Source of the DNA: Myxococcales bacterium
GTDB lineage: Bacteria > Myxococcota_A > UBA796 > GCA-2862545
Length of the DNA: 64,000 nucleotides
Direction: 5' to 3'
Assembly: GCA_019634415.1 (NCBI GenBank)
Contig: JAHQVJ010000224.1
Coordinates: forward strand, 62,001-126,000
Shown here: piece after piece, positions 7,687-16,906 of the stretch
Position numbering within the stretch: position 1 is the first letter of the stretch
Layout: the number at the start of each line of letters is the position of its first letter
The notes under the pieces: generated by a model
The model's input: only the letters and a program-made list of their open reading frames with translations
What the model was told of the DNA's origin: nothing
Database searches by the model: none
Position numbers and translations under genes: made by a program

Positions 7687-10600
7687 GTGGCGAACCCGTT
7701 TCGGCTCGGACCCATGTTGCTGACGTCCCCCATTGGCCAAGGGGGGATGGGCACCGTCTGGCACGCACAGCACCCCGAAGGGGTCGAGGTCGCTGTGAAG
7801 GTGCTGCGGAAGAAGTACGCCTCGGACGAGCGGCTGCTCCAGGCCTTCCGCTTCGAGGCGCGCTCCGTGGCCTCCCTCGACCACCCCGCCATCGTGCGGG
7901 TCTACGACTACGGCGTGGTGGGCGAAGCCGCCGAGCAGGCGAGCGAGGGTCGTCTTCCCGCGGGCTCCCCGTGGCTCGCCATGGAGTACGCCACGGCGGG
8001 CACCTTCGCCGATCTGTCCGCGGTGCAGCACTGGTCGCTCGTACGCGACACCATCCTGCACCTGCTCGACGGCCTGGCTCACAGCCACGCCCGTGGCATC
8101 ATCCACCGGGACCTCAAGCCTCAGAACGTGCTGCTGCGCAACGGCGGTCCAGCAGCGCTGACGGACTTCGGCATCGCCCACGCAGTGGAGCGCTTCTCCC
8201 CCTCCAGCGCGGGAGCGGGCACGCCTGGCTACATGCCCCCCGAGCAAGTCAACAGCTCCCTGCGCGACATGGGCCCCTGGACCGACCTGTACGCGCTGGG
8301 CTGCCTGACCTGGCGCCTGTTCACGGGGCGCCCCCCATACGTGGGAGAGTCTCGGGCGGCGGTGCTGCGTAGCCAGCTGTACGGCCCCATCCCTCCGCTC
8401 ACCCTGGAGATCCCGGTACCGGACGGCCTCGAGGCGTGGCTGCGACGCATGCTGGCCAACGACCCCGACGAGCGCTACCTCTGCGCCGCTGACGCCGCCC
8501 ACGACCTGCGGGGCCTGGAGGAAGGCCACGAGGGACTTCCCCCGATCCCGTCCACCTGGCGGGCCCCCTACGAGGCCACCATCACTCGGCCCGTGGGCAC
8601 GGGGCTCGCCCTGTTCGTGCTGCGGCCCTGGCCCATCGTGGGACGGGAGCACGAGCAAGACCAGCTGTGGGCGGAGCTGCGGCGGGTGGCCTCCACGGGC
8701 ACACCCGGCGTGCTGATCCTGGAGGGGGATCCGGGTATCGGCAAGACGCGGCTGATGAGCTGGTTGGCGGAGCGTGCCCACGAGGCGGGGGCTGCCGCGG
8801 TGTGGGCGGTGCGCCACGACAAGCGCGGACGCGGAGGATTGGTCGAGGCCGCCCGGTCGACCCTTCGGACCCGCGATCTCGACCCAGCGGCCACCCACGA
8901 GCGGCTCACGCGCTGGCTGTCGCTGCGAGGCTCCGAGGAGCCCGAGGAGCAGGCCATGCGCGTGGCCAGCCTGCTCATGGCCACCGACGGCACCACCGTG
9001 ACACCCCCGGCGCACCTGGTCACCCCGGCGCAGCGCACCCAGGGCTGGCTCGAGTTCGTGGCCCGACTGGCCCACCAGCGGCCGCTGGTGCTCACCCTCG
9101 ACGATCTGCACTGGGGCGGAGAGGCCTTGGGCCTCGCGGCGGCCATCGCGGAGTCGGAGCTACCAGTGCTGGTGGTGGCCACGCTGCAGCGCGACCTGTT
9201 GTCGCCCGAGCAGGGGGCGCAGATCGAGCAGCTCGAAGCGCTCGGCGCCGGCATCCTGCCCATTCAGCCACTCGAAGACGCCGACATGCATCGACTGCTG
9301 GAGGCGGGAGGTGGGCTCTCCCCCGGGCTGACCGAGGAGCTGCTCACACGAGCCTCGGGCAACCCCTCCTTCGCCGTGGGTGCGGTGGTGGACTGGGCGC
9401 GACAGGGCGTGCTGGTGCCGACCTCCCACGGCTTCGATCTCCGGGAGGGATCCACCCCCCGCACCCCGTCGACGATCCGCGAGCACTTCACGTCTCGCAT
9501 GGCCCCCCTGGAGTCGTCACGGCCGGCTGCCATCCAGGCGCTGGAGATCCTCGCCGCCTTGGGAGCCAGGATCCGGGAAGGTGACTGGCGGGCGACCTGC
9601 GAAGAGGCGGGAGTCCCCCTCGAAGACGCCGATCTGGAGGCGCTCGGCGAGCTGGGCCTGGCGACGGCCGATCGTCCCGAGGACGGCCACACCCGCTGGG
9701 ATCTCGGCCACCCGCTGCTCCGCGACGTGCTGCTGGAGCAAGCCGACACGGAGGGACGGCTCGCCTCCCACCATCGCAACGCGGGCAAGGCGCTCCTGCT
9801 CATGCGTCGCTTCTCCGCTCAGGAACGAGGCCTGCGTCACCTGGTGGAGGCGGGGGAGATCCCGGCCGCACTGGCCTCCTTCGACACCCTCCTCGAGGAC
9901 TGCCACCGGCGCATGCGACCCGAGCGCATGCTGGCGCTGCTCGACTTCGAGGAGCGGCTCATCGACGCCGGACATGCCCCCAGGGCAGCCTCGCGCCGGA
10001 TCCGCGCCATGGCCGACCGCGCCGCGGCACTGCTCGCCCAGAGCGACCAGACGGCCGACTCCCTGGCGCGTGTGGCGCTGGCGCAGGCGACGGCCACCCA
10101 GGACAAGGTGCTGATGGCCCGGGCTGGCCTCGTGCAGCTGCGTGCCTGGTTCGCCGATGGCACGCTGGAGCCCAAGGACCCGCTGTTGAAGGAGGTGGAG
10201 GGCTGGGTCCGCCAGCTCGACGACGCCTTGAGCCTGGAGGAGCTGCAGGAGCTGAAGTCTCGCTCGGCACGCGCCCAGGTCACCCCGGTGCCGATGGCCG
10301 AGCGCCAGCAGGGTCCGACCGGCCCACATCGCGACGATGCGCGGCAGCTGCTGGGCCTCGGGGAGCAGCTGGCTCGGAGCGGACGGCCCGAGGAGGCCGA
10401 GCCGTGGCTGGTCAAGGCGAGGCAAGCCTTCCAAGGAACCGGCAACGCCATGGCGGCCGCGGAGGTCACCTCGTTGCTGGCAGCGGTGGCCCGGTTTCGA
10501 GGAGATCTGGTGGCCTCCCGCCAGCGGGCACAGGACGCCCGCGAGCGCTTCCACGCGCTGAAGGCCCACGCGTGGTCCGCGGATCTACAGATGGGCCTGA

Positions 10601-10956
10601 CCCACCTCGCCCGCGGAGAGCTGGCTCAGGCGAAGCGCGAGTTCGCCTCGGTGGCCTATGCCGCGCAGGGCGTGCCCCACATCGCCCTGGTGGCCACCGG
10701 CGGCCTGCTGTGTTGCGCCGCGGGCCAGGGCGACGAGTGGGACGAGGTCGCTCGTGCCTGGCGCGATCTCGAGGCGCGGGTGCAGGACGTAGAAGTGGAC
10801 AGCGCCTGGCCGCTCGAGTGGGCGGCGCGTCGGGCGGCGGAGGCCGGCGACCAAGTGCGAGCCCGAGATGCGTACGGCCTGGCCGCGGCGCGCTACCAAC
10901 AGCTGGGCGACGAGCAGTCGCTGGCACGGGTGCACAAGCGCGTCGACGCGCTCTAG
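7687..10956 (+). CDS. Ser/Thr kinase fused to AAA ATPase and TPR region (PknK-like)
   Basis: 1089 aa from GTG 7687, chosen for the AAGGA 4 nt upstream and because it leads straight into the kinase glycine loop. The kinase domain (about 7-265) has GQGGMGTV, Lys38, HRDLK at 140-144 and DFG at 160-162. A STAND/AAA_16-type ATPase follows, with Walker A GDPGIGKT at 347-354 and Walker B LTLDDLHW (D472/D473). The last 450 residues are alpha-helical, TPR-like repeats. There is no membrane segment, so it acts in the cytoplasm. This layout is common in myxobacterial signalling kinases. It is divergent from the CHAT protease gene, a likely functional partner. Confidence 0.9.
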   Translation: MANPFRLGPMLLTSPIGQGGMGTVWHAQHPEGVEVAVKVLRKKYASDERLLQAFRFEARSVASLDHPAIVRVYDYGVVGEAAEQASEGRLPAGSPWLAMEYATAGTFADLSAVQHWSLVRDTILHLLDGLAHSHARGIIHRDLKPQNVLLRNGGPAALTDFGIAHAVERFSPSSAGAGTPGYMPPEQVNSSLRDMGPWTDLYALGCLTWRLFTGRPPYVGESRAAVLRSQLYGPIPPLTLEIPVPDGLEAWLRRMLANDPDERYLCAADAAHDLRGLEEGHEGLPPIPSTWRAPYEATITRPVGTGLALFVLRPWPIVGREHEQDQLWAELRRVASTGTPGVLILEGDPGIGKTRLMSWLAERAHEAGAAAVWAVRHDKRGRGGLVEAARSTLRTRDLDPAATHERLTRWLSLRGSEEPEEQAMRVASLLMATDGTTVTPPAHLVTPAQRTQGWLEFVARLAHQRPLVLTLDDLHWGGEALGLAAAIAESELPVLVVATLQRDLLSPEQGAQIEQLEALGAGILPIQPLEDADMHRLLEAGGGLSPGLTEELLTRASGNPSFAVGAVVDWARQGVLVPTSHGFDLREGSTPRTPSTIREHFTSRMAPLESSRPAAIQALEILAALGARIREGDWRATCEEAGVPLEDADLEALGELGLATADRPEDGHTRWDLGHPLLRDVLLEQADTEGRLASHHRNAGKALLLMRRFSAQERGLRHLVEAGEIPAALASFDTLLEDCHRRMRPERMLALLDFEERLIDAGHAPRAASRRIRAMADRAAALLAQSDQTADSLARVALAQATATQDKVLMARAGLVQLRAWFADGTLEPKDPLLKEVEGWVRQLDDALSLEELQELKSRSARAQVTPVPMAERQQGPTGPHRDDARQLLGLGEQLARSGRPEEAEPWLVKARQAFQGTGNAMAAAEVTSLLAAVARFRGDLVASRQRAQDARERFHALKAHAWSADLQMGLTHLARGELAQAKREFASVAYAAQGVPHIALVATGGLLCCAAGQGDEWDEVARAWRDLEARVQDVEVDSAWPLEWAARRAAEAGDQVRARDAYGLAAARYQQLGDEQSLARVHKRVDAL

Positions 10957-10960
10957 CTGC

Positions 10961-11398
10961 CTACTGGGCCGTGGCCGACTGCACGCGGCGCGCCAGATCG
11001 GCTCCCCAGGCTTGACCTGCAGCCATCGACTCCTGGGTGATGGCCGGCATGGCCGCGATGAGCTTCTTGCCCTCGGGGGTCTTGTAGAAGCGCACGGCGG
11101 CGGTGAGGGTGGGCTCGTCGTAGTGCTTCATGTAGATCGGCACCACGAGCTCGGTGAGCTCTTCGGGCTTGGCGAGCTCGGAGAACTTCGTGATGAAGTC
11201 GGAGCTGACGCCCGGTGTGCCCTTGAGCGACATGAGCATGTTGTCCATGACCTGCTTGCCGAGCGCGCTCGCGCCCGTGAGATCGAGCAGCTCCCGGACC
11301 AACGCCTCCTTGCTGGCGTCGTCGGCGCGGGCCTGCTGCGGCACCGAGACGAGCCCCACGGCCAGAACGGCCCACAACATCAAGCTCCGGAGCATCAT
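10961..11398 (-). CDS. Secreted DUF2059-domain protein
   Basis: 145 aa. Residues 1-26 form a clear Sec signal peptide (MLRSLMLWAVLAVGLVSV, cleavage after ARA). The mature helical domain has the DUF2059 pattern: KEALVRELLDLTGA near its start and a VRFYKTPEGKKLIAAMP segment near its end. The function of DUF2059 is unknown. It is a single gene convergent with the kinase-AAA gene (4-bp gap). AGGAG about 6 nt before the ATG is a good ribosome binding site. Confidence 0.85.
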   Translation of the reverse strand: MMLRSLMLWAVLAVGLVSVPQQARADDASKEALVRELLDLTGASALGKQVMDNMLMSLKGTPGVSSDFITKFSELAKPEELTELVVPIYMKHYDEPTLTAAVRFYKTPEGKKLIAAMPAITQESMAAGQAWGADLARRVQSATAQ

Positions 11399-11453
11399 CG
11401 GTACCTCTCCTGTGGATGCACCCGCTTAACCGTACACGACGAAGCAGGAGGAC

Positions 11454-11472
11454 GCGGCGCGTGGGGCGCCGC
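11454..11472 (-). terminator. GC-rich hairpin downstream of universal stress operon
   Basis: GCGGCGC (11454-11460) pairs with GCGCCGC (11466-11472) around a 5-nt loop, 16 nt downstream of the universal stress protein stop codon. No T tract follows, so it is a possible terminator only. Confidence 0.35.
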
Positions 11473-11488
11473 CCTCGAGACCAGCCGG

Positions 11489-12367
11489 CTACCGCACCAC
11501 CAGCGTCGCGCACGACACATAGCGAACCAGCCGCTCGGCCACACTGCCATAGGCCAGCCGCTGCAGGTTGCGGCGACCGTGCGTCGCCAACACCAACACG
11601 TCGGCCTCCAGGGACTCCGCCAGCTCGGCGAGCAGCGCCGCCGGGTGTCTACCCTCCTCGTACAGCCAGTGGCATCGCGCCGACACGCCAGCATCTGCCA
11701 ACGCCTCCGTCACCCGACGCTCGGCCCATAGCCGCTGCGGGTGATCGTCGAGGGTCCAGGTGCGCGAGGGCACGCCCACGTCCGCCATCTGCATGGGCCC
11801 GAGCGACCGCAGCACGCTCGCGACCTGCAGGGTCGCTGCCTCCCCCAGCCACTCGGACGCGCGCTGAAGCGGCTGCAGGTCCAGATCGTTGGGATCCACC
11901 GGCGCCAGCACCTTCAGCGGTCCATCCGGAGCCAGCGGCCTCCCCTGCAGGTGCAGCACCCACACCGGCACCGAGCACGTGCGCACCACGCGCTCAGCCA
12001 CCGAACCCAGGAACAGTCGCTGCACACCCGTTCGTCCATGGGTACCGATGATCACCCCGTCGAACTGACTCGCCTCGGCCACCAAGGCGGCGGCCGTCCT
12101 CCCCTCGAGCAGCTCCGCCGTGCCCTGCATCGGCTCGGGGATCGAGCCACGCAGCTCCCCCAGCCGGGCCACCTCCGCCTTGCGCCGCCGCTCCCACTCC
12201 TGCGCCAGCGCCTCCGAGCCAGCTCCGAACACGTCGGTGGCGTCCCAGGCGAACCGAGACACCGTCCGCAGATGCAGCGTCGCCCCCAGTCGTGCGGCCA
12301 GGGGCACGGCTCGCGTCAGCACCTCGCCTGGGTCGTTCTCCAGGTCCACCGCAACCATCCACTCCAT
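11489..12367 (-). CDS. Tandem universal stress protein (two UspA domains)
   Basis: 292 aa, twice the usual UspA length, with two USP domains (about 1-145 and 150-292). Each ends in the nucleotide-binding signature: GTHGRTGVQRLFLGSVAERV in the first and ATHGRRNLQRLAYGSVAERL in the second. ATP binding is expected in both, and a cytoplasmic stress role is likely. Start 12367 is chosen because GGAGG sits 5 nt upstream; an in-frame ATG at 12379 overlaps the upstream stop by 1 nt (TGATG) but lacks a ribosome binding site. Co-transcribed with the following single-domain Usp gene. Confidence 0.9.
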   Translation of the reverse strand: MEWMVAVDLENDPGEVLTRAVPLAARLGATLHLRTVSRFAWDATDVFGAGSEALAQEWERRRKAEVARLGELRGSIPEPMQGTAELLEGRTAAALVAEASQFDGVIIGTHGRTGVQRLFLGSVAERVVRTCSVPVWVLHLQGRPLAPDGPLKVLAPVDPNDLDLQPLQRASEWLGEAATLQVASVLRSLGPMQMADVGVPSRTWTLDDHPQRLWAERRVTEALADAGVSARCHWLYEEGRHPAALLAELAESLEADVLVLATHGRRNLQRLAYGSVAERLVRYVSCATLVVR

Positions 12368-12378
12368 TGCCGCCTCCA

Positions 12379-12828
12379 TCACTCGGTCAGGAAAGGGAAG
12401 CCCTCGGGCTTGATCACCAACACCGACTGCGACGCCCGAGCCACGAGCTGCTCCGCAGTGGACCCCGTGAGCCACTCGATCGGACGATGTCGACCGTGGG
12501 AGCCCACCACGATGAGGTCCGCCATCTGCTCCGTCGCCGTGTCCAAGATGGTGGACACGACGGGCCCCGCACGCACCTCCGCCCGGATCCGGTCGGCATG
12601 GTCGCCCGTCGAGAGCTGGCCCAGGGCCTCCGCCAGCAGAACGCGGGTCTCTTGCTCCAGCACGTTCAGATCCGTCTGCGTCTGATCAGGCTCGAGGCTG
12701 GCCCCCTCGGGCACCACGCGCAGCAAGGTGACCGAGGCATCGAAGCGCTCGGCCAGCGCCAGGGCCGTCCGCAGCTCCCGGGCCACCAAGGCACTCCGGT
12801 CCACCGGAACGACAATTCGCTTGAACAT
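12379..12828 (-). CDS. Single-domain universal stress protein
   Basis: 149 aa, the standard UspA length. It starts with FKRIVVPVDRSALV and ends with the ATP-binding signature VVGSHGRHRPIEWLTGS and a terminal VLVIKPEG strand. ATG 12828 is preceded by GGGAGG at 6-8 nt; the frame extends a few codons further upstream without a better start. First gene of the two-gene usp operon, with the tandem Usp gene immediately downstream. Confidence 0.9.
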   Translation of the reverse strand: MFKRIVVPVDRSALVARELRTALALAERFDASVTLLRVVPEGASLEPDQTQTDLNVLEQETRVLLAEALGQLSTGDHADRIRAEVRAGPVVSTILDTATEQMADLIVVGSHGRHRPIEWLTGSTAEQLVARASQSVLVIKPEGFPFLTE

Positions 12829-12949
12829 CCGCCCTCCCACGAAGGGAGGTGCAGTGCTCGTGCCAGCTCACACGGCCGTCAGGAGCAGGCCCGCCGGCCG
12901 GCCTGGTGGGGAATGACCCAGCGATCGGGCCATTCCGCCCGCTCGTCCT

Positions 12950-13369
12950 TCAGGGTGCCGAGACCTGCATCCACATGGCGCGCAGCTGCTCCGTTCGCTG
13001 CCGGTTCAGACCGAAGTCGCCGTAGCCGATCCGGCTCGACGACCGCACGTGCACCAGCCGCCGCTCGGTGTCGAACAGCACGTCCACGTCGTCGGTGAAC
13101 AGGCCGCTCTCGGTCTTCACCGCCACCCTTAGGTGCATGCCCTCCACGAACACGCCGCCCGCTCCCGGGAGGTGCTCCAGCACCTGGCGCATGCGCTCCA
13201 CCGCCGCCTCGGGCTCCCCGTGGAACTCCATCGGAAGCACGTAGTGCACCTCGTCGCGCGGATCCGTCTGGCTGGTCACGCAGTTGGGCGACGACCAGCA
13301 GGGCGCCAGCTCGCCCTTCACCGGCAGATCGGGCTGCCCCGGGCACCCGAGCAGCAGCCAGAGCATCAC
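12950..13369 (-). CDS. DUF1499-domain lipoprotein
   Basis: 139 aa. A very short signal (MMLWLLLGC) ends in a lipobox Cys. The rest matches DUF1499: an SPNCVTSQ motif near the start, then VHYVLPMEF, and a C-terminal FDTERRLVHVRSSSRIGYGDFG segment. The function of DUF1499 is unknown. The start is GTG 13369 or the next codon ATG 13366. The ATG overlaps the upstream stop by 1 nt (TGATG), so it is coupled to the preceding gene. The following 121 bp up to the usp operon contain nothing recognisable. Confidence 0.8.
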   Translation of the reverse strand: MMLWLLLGCPGQPDLPVKGELAPCWSSPNCVTSQTDPRDEVHYVLPMEFHGEPEAAVERMRQVLEHLPGAGGVFVEGMHLRVAVKTESGLFTDDVDVLFDTERRLVHVRSSSRIGYGDFGLNRQRTEQLRAMWMQVSAP

Positions 13370-14142
13370 GCCGACTCCAGGGCGTCGCGCATGGACTCAC
13401 CGAAGCCGAAGCGGATCTTGAGCGTCATGTCGCGCTCGTCCACCACCAGGTCCAGATCCTCTACGCCCATCTGCATGTTCAGCGAGCCCCCCATCGGCCC
13501 CACCATCTCCTCCACCTGGGCACGGCGCAGAATGGGAACGGGCCCCACCCGCGGCGTCTGCTGCTGCAGGACCGCCTCCACCGCTCGCGACACCACCTGC
13601 AGCGCCGCTCCGTCGCCGATGTACAGCCCGAGATCCTGGACGTGGCCGATCACCGCGCGGTGGTCGGGGTCGTAGCGGATGTCTCCCAGGGCCACCGATG
13701 CCCCCACCCGACGCTCGAGCCGAAACGGGATCTCCACGTTCTCCCGCAGCAGATACAGCGTGCCCTCGGCGACGCCCCGCACGTAGGCGTCGGCACTCAC
13801 CTTCTGGCGGGCGTAGCGCAGCTCCGTGCCGAAGTGATCCACCTCCACGGTCCAGGTGCCCTCGAGGCGAACCACCTCGTCGAGCCGGCGATACACCTCG
13901 GCTCGCTGGTTGCGCCACAGCTCCTTGGCGCGATGGCGAACGGTGGTGAGCATGGCCGGCGCCCGCCGGTCCTCGAGCAACCCGCGCACGCGCTGACGCA
14001 CACCCAGTCGCCTCGCGAGCTGTCGCGCGTTGTGCGCCAGATCCAGCTGATCTCCCGCGAGCTTCACGGGCAGGGCCGCGTTGAGCAGCTCGTTCCACAG
14101 CTCGCGGGTCAGCGACAAGGTCAGGTGCGGATCAGCGCTCAA
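13366..14142 (-). CDS. Unknown cytoplasmic protein, co-transcribed with DUF1499 gene
   Basis: 258 aa with no signal peptide or membrane helix and no family recognised. The N-terminal third is Arg-rich and helical (RQLARRLGVRQRVRGLL). The C-terminal two thirds look beta-rich, with YDPDHRAVIGHVQDLGLYIGD and a final LDLVVDERDMTLKIRFGFGE stretch. The repeated hydrophobic alternation suggests a lipid- or ligand-binding barrel, but this is a guess. Its last bases overlap the DUF1499 start, so the two proteins may work together. Confidence 0.6.
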   Translation of the reverse strand: MSADPHLTLSLTRELWNELLNAALPVKLAGDQLDLAHNARQLARRLGVRQRVRGLLEDRRAPAMLTTVRHRAKELWRNQRAEVYRRLDEVVRLEGTWTVEVDHFGTELRYARQKVSADAYVRGVAEGTLYLLRENVEIPFRLERRVGASVALGDIRYDPDHRAVIGHVQDLGLYIGDGAALQVVSRAVEAVLQQQTPRVGPVPILRRAQVEEMVGPMGGSLNMQMGVEDLDLVVDERDMTLKIRFGFGESMRDALESA

Positions 14143-14232
14143 CGAGACTCCCGGGTGTTCCTCCCCAGAACTGTACCCGATGAGGTCGCCTGCGCCCTAC
14201 GTTCGCAGCGGATCAGGCTCGTGCCAGCCGGC

Positions 14233-14652
14233 TCAGTGGAGCTCGGTGCTGCGGAAGAAGTAGGCCACCTCGATGGCCGCGTTCTCGGGGCTGTCGCTGC
14301 CGTGCACGGCGTTGCGCTCGATGTTCGTGGCGAACAGCTTGCGCAGCGTGCCCTCGGCTGCCTCCGCAGGGTTGGTGGCGCCCATGATCTCGCGGTTGCG
14401 CACGATGGCGTTGTCCCCCTCGAGCACCATCACCACACAGGGACCGCTGGTCATGAACGTGCACAGGTCGCCATAGAAGGGACGCTCACGATGCACCGCG
14501 TAGAAGCCCTCGGCGTCCTGACGAGACAGACACACCTTGCGCATCGCGCAGATGCGCAGGCCTTCCTCCTCGAATCGACCGATGATCTTGCCCAGCACGT
14601 TCTTGGCAGTGGCGTCCGGCTTGATGATGGAGAGGGTGCGCTCGATGGCCAT
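14233..14652 (-). CDS. ndk: Nucleoside diphosphate kinase
   Basis: 139 aa, the normal Ndk length. It starts MAIERTLSIIKPDA, contains the phosphate-binding region, and carries the signature NAVHGSDS with the phosphorylated His at 117. It transfers gamma-phosphate from ATP to NDPs in the cytoplasm to balance nucleotide pools. ATG 14652 has AGGAG about 9 nt upstream. The flanking 90-bp gap (14143-14232) contains no gene. Confidence 0.97.
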   Translation of the reverse strand: MAIERTLSIIKPDATAKNVLGKIIGRFEEEGLRICAMRKVCLSRQDAEGFYAVHRERPFYGDLCTFMTSGPCVVMVLEGDNAIVRNREIMGATNPAEAAEGTLRKLFATNIERNAVHGSDSPENAAIEVAYFFRSTELH

Positions 14653-14683
14653 GGGATCGACTCCTACTGAGTTGGTGAGCGCC

Positions 14684-15964
14684 CTAACCGTCCTCTCCGA
14701 ACGCTGCGATCCGATCCTTGCGCCCCACGCGGCCCCCACGAGAGATGGCCATCAACGTGAAGATCCGGTCCTGAACCGCGATGGTGGGCGCGCGAGGTCC
14801 CACCACCCCGTTGAACATCAGCGCGAAGTGCAGCGGACGCCCCTTCTGATCGAAGGCCACCCCCACCACGTTGCGCACCCCGGACATCGATCCCGTCTTG
14901 CCCCACACCCGCCCCTCGGCAGCCGTGCCGGCACCGCGCCCCTCCAGCGTTCCGCTGACTCCGGCCACGGGCAGTAGCTGGCGCAGCCGACGACCCCAGC
15001 GCTGCGAGGTGGACCAGGCCGTGAGCTGCACCAGATCCCCCGCCGACACCATGGCGTACCGCGACAGCCCCGAGCCATCGACGAAGCGCGTGCCCGCAGG
15101 CCTCACCCCAGCCCGACCCAGCACCTCGTTGAGCGCCTCACGCGCGCCGGCGAAGGAGCGGCGCGGGCTCTTGTCGAGGGCACGCGCGATGCTCTCGGCG
15201 TAGAGGTTGTCGCTGTCGAGCAGCATGCGCTCGAGGAGCTCCTCCAGCGGGGCCGACTCCCAGACCACGAGGTCCCAGGCCTCGTCCGATCCGCGGGCCA
15301 CGGCGACCTCTCCACCCCGCACCCGCACCTTGGCGCGCTTCAGCACGTCGTCGAGGACCGCCGCCACGCAGATCGCGGGCTCCTTCAGCGGCGTGCCGCG
15401 GTCCCCCGCCACCTCGCAGCTCGTCAGCCCCGGCTTCTGCACGTTGTGGGCGATGTTGAGGCCGCTCACCGGAGCCGAGAAGCCGAAGCGCGCATCGTCC
15501 CACATCCAGCCCACGCCAAGCCCGGGATCCGTCACCACCGAGTCGTCCACCAGCACCCGCCCCCGGATCTGTCGGATCCCGCTGGCGTTCAGGGTCTCCA
15601 CCACGCTCGCGAACAGCGGGCGCGCGTCCTCCTCCATGAACGACGGATCGCCGCTGCCCTTCAAGATCAGATCGCCGTGCAGCACGTCGCCGTCGAGGTG
15701 GCCCGTGGCCTGCAGCCGCGTGCGGAACCGGTAGTCGAAGCCCAACAGATCCGTCGCCGCCACGGCGACCAGCCACTTCACGGTGGAGGCGGGAACCAGC
15801 CGCACGTCGGCCCCCCGATCCACCAGCGTCCGGCCCTTGTGGTCGTCGATGCGAACGCCCACGATCGCACCGTCCAACGCCTCGGTCTCGAGCTCCCGCT
15901 TGACCATCCCGCGCAGGCCTCCCGCCCACGCCACCGCCTCCAGAGCCAGCACCCACAACAACAT
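14684..15964 (-). CDS. dacB: D-alanyl-D-alanine carboxypeptidase/endopeptidase, PBP4 type (peptidase S13)
   Basis: 426 aa with an N-terminal signal peptide (VLALEAVAWAGG). All three penicillin-binding motifs are present: SxxK as STVK at 60-63, SxN as SDN at 251-253 and KTG at 356-358. Between the first two motifs is the long insertion typical of the S13 family, including DPSFMEEDARPL. It cleaves D-Ala-D-Ala ends or cross-bridges in periplasmic peptidoglycan. It follows the bestrophin gene on the same strand by 24 bp and precedes ndk. Confidence 0.93.
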   Translation of the reverse strand: MLLWVLALEAVAWAGGLRGMVKRELETEALDGAIVGVRIDDHKGRTLVDRGADVRLVPASTVKWLVAVAATDLLGFDYRFRTRLQATGHLDGDVLHGDLILKGSGDPSFMEEDARPLFASVVETLNASGIRQIRGRVLVDDSVVTDPGLGVGWMWDDARFGFSAPVSGLNIAHNVQKPGLTSCEVAGDRGTPLKEPAICVAAVLDDVLKRAKVRVRGGEVAVARGSDEAWDLVVWESAPLEELLERMLLDSDNLYAESIARALDKSPRRSFAGAREALNEVLGRAGVRPAGTRFVDGSGLSRYAMVSAGDLVQLTAWSTSQRWGRRLRQLLPVAGVSGTLEGRGAGTAAEGRVWGKTGSMSGVRNVVGVAFDQKGRPLHFALMFNGVVGPRAPTIAVQDRIFTLMAISRGGRVGRKDRIAAFGEDG

Positions 15965-15988
15965 TCGACGCGCCCTCCGCGTCGTACG

Positions 15989-16906
15989 CTACATCAGCAC
16001 GCCGTTGTCGTCCGGACCGGGGATCACGGGCAGCGCGGAGACGGGCTCACCCAGGCGGTTGCGCAGGTTGTGCTCGATGGTGGTGGACATGTTCTGCAGC
16101 GGCAGCCCATTCCAGAACAGGCTGAAGGGCGTCTCGATCACCCGACCCGTCTCGTTGATGAGCATGAAGGCCAGGCACACCAGCAGGGTCACGGGAATGG
16201 ACCAGACCCCGATGTGGTCCACGATGGCCAGCGGGAACAGGAACGACATGTAGCGGATCAGGGTCACGGCGATGAAGCCGTAGCCAGGCGGTAGCGGCGT
16301 CTTCTTGATGCGCTCGCAGCCGCCCTGGATGTCGAGCAGGTGCCGCACCGTCTCGTCGAAGCGCTGCAGCCGCAGCTCGTTCAGCGTGCCCGCGTTCGCC
16401 AGGGCCGTCACGTCCTTCATCTGCTCGTTGAGCAGGAAGTGGGTGGGATTCGACTCCTCGGGCAGGGCCGTGCGCTCCCCGTCGGTGAGGAACGCGACGC
16501 AGTCGTCGTCTTCGAGCGGATCCTGCGACCGCAGCAGGCAGCGGAGTAGGTGCACATAGGCGATGTGGCGCACGATGAGGCGCTTACGCACGTCGTCGTC
16601 GTCCACGAAGGTGTCCGCCTGGCTGCCCCAGTGCCGCGAGGAGTTGATCAGACGCCCCCACAGCTTGCGTCCCTCCCACCAGCGGTCGTAGCCCGCGTTC
16701 ACCCGGAAGCTCACGAAGATGCCGAGCGCCCCGCCGACCACGGCCATGGGGAGCGCCGGAAGCGTGACGTCGGCCCACTGCATGCGGACCTGCACGATCT
16801 CGTAGAGCAGGTAGGCGGCGGTGCCACCCGCCAGGAAGATGAGTGCGTTGCGTGCCTGCCACCGGAGCAACCGCAGAACGGAGCCCGGCCGTGAACCGGT
16901 CATCAT
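15989..16906 (-). CDS. Bestrophin-family (UPF0187) membrane channel-like protein
   Basis: 305 aa. The pattern fits bacterial bestrophins: an early membrane helix pair, then SFRVNAGYDRWWEGRKLWGRLINSSRHW, a family hallmark segment, and a later pair of helices around FLFPLAIVDHIGVWSIPVTLLV followed by INETGRVIETPF. Bestrophins are anion or cation channels in the inner membrane. ATG 16906 follows GGAGG by 7 nt and overlaps the photolyase stop by 4 nt (ATGA), so both genes form one transcript, an unusual pairing with no obvious shared role. Confidence 0.85.
   Translation of the reverse strand: MMTGSRPGSVLRLLRWQARNALIFLAGGTAAYLLYEIVQVRMQWADVTLPALPMAVVGGALGIFVSFRVNAGYDRWWEGRKLWGRLINSSRHWGSQADTFVDDDDVRKRLIVRHIAYVHLLRCLLRSQDPLEDDDCVAFLTDGERTALPEESNPTHFLLNEQMKDVTALANAGTLNELRLQRFDETVRHLLDIQGGCERIKKTPLPPGYGFIAVTLIRYMSFLFPLAIVDHIGVWSIPVTLLVCLAFMLINETGRVIETPFSLFWNGLPLQNMSTTIEHNLRNRLGEPVSALPVIPGPDDNGVLM

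Noticed and set aside
5863..9111. A 1082-codon minus-strand frame that continues upstream of the CHAT gene
   Set aside because: The part above 7650 is the antisense shadow of the kinase-AAA gene; the signal peptide and lipobox mark the true start near 7650.
2977..11425. A 14-nt identical string (TGTGGATGCACCCG) upstream of two minus-strand genes at about 2977 and 11412
   Set aside because: Several 14-nt matches are expected by chance in 64 kb of GC-rich DNA, so it is not evidence of a shared regulator.
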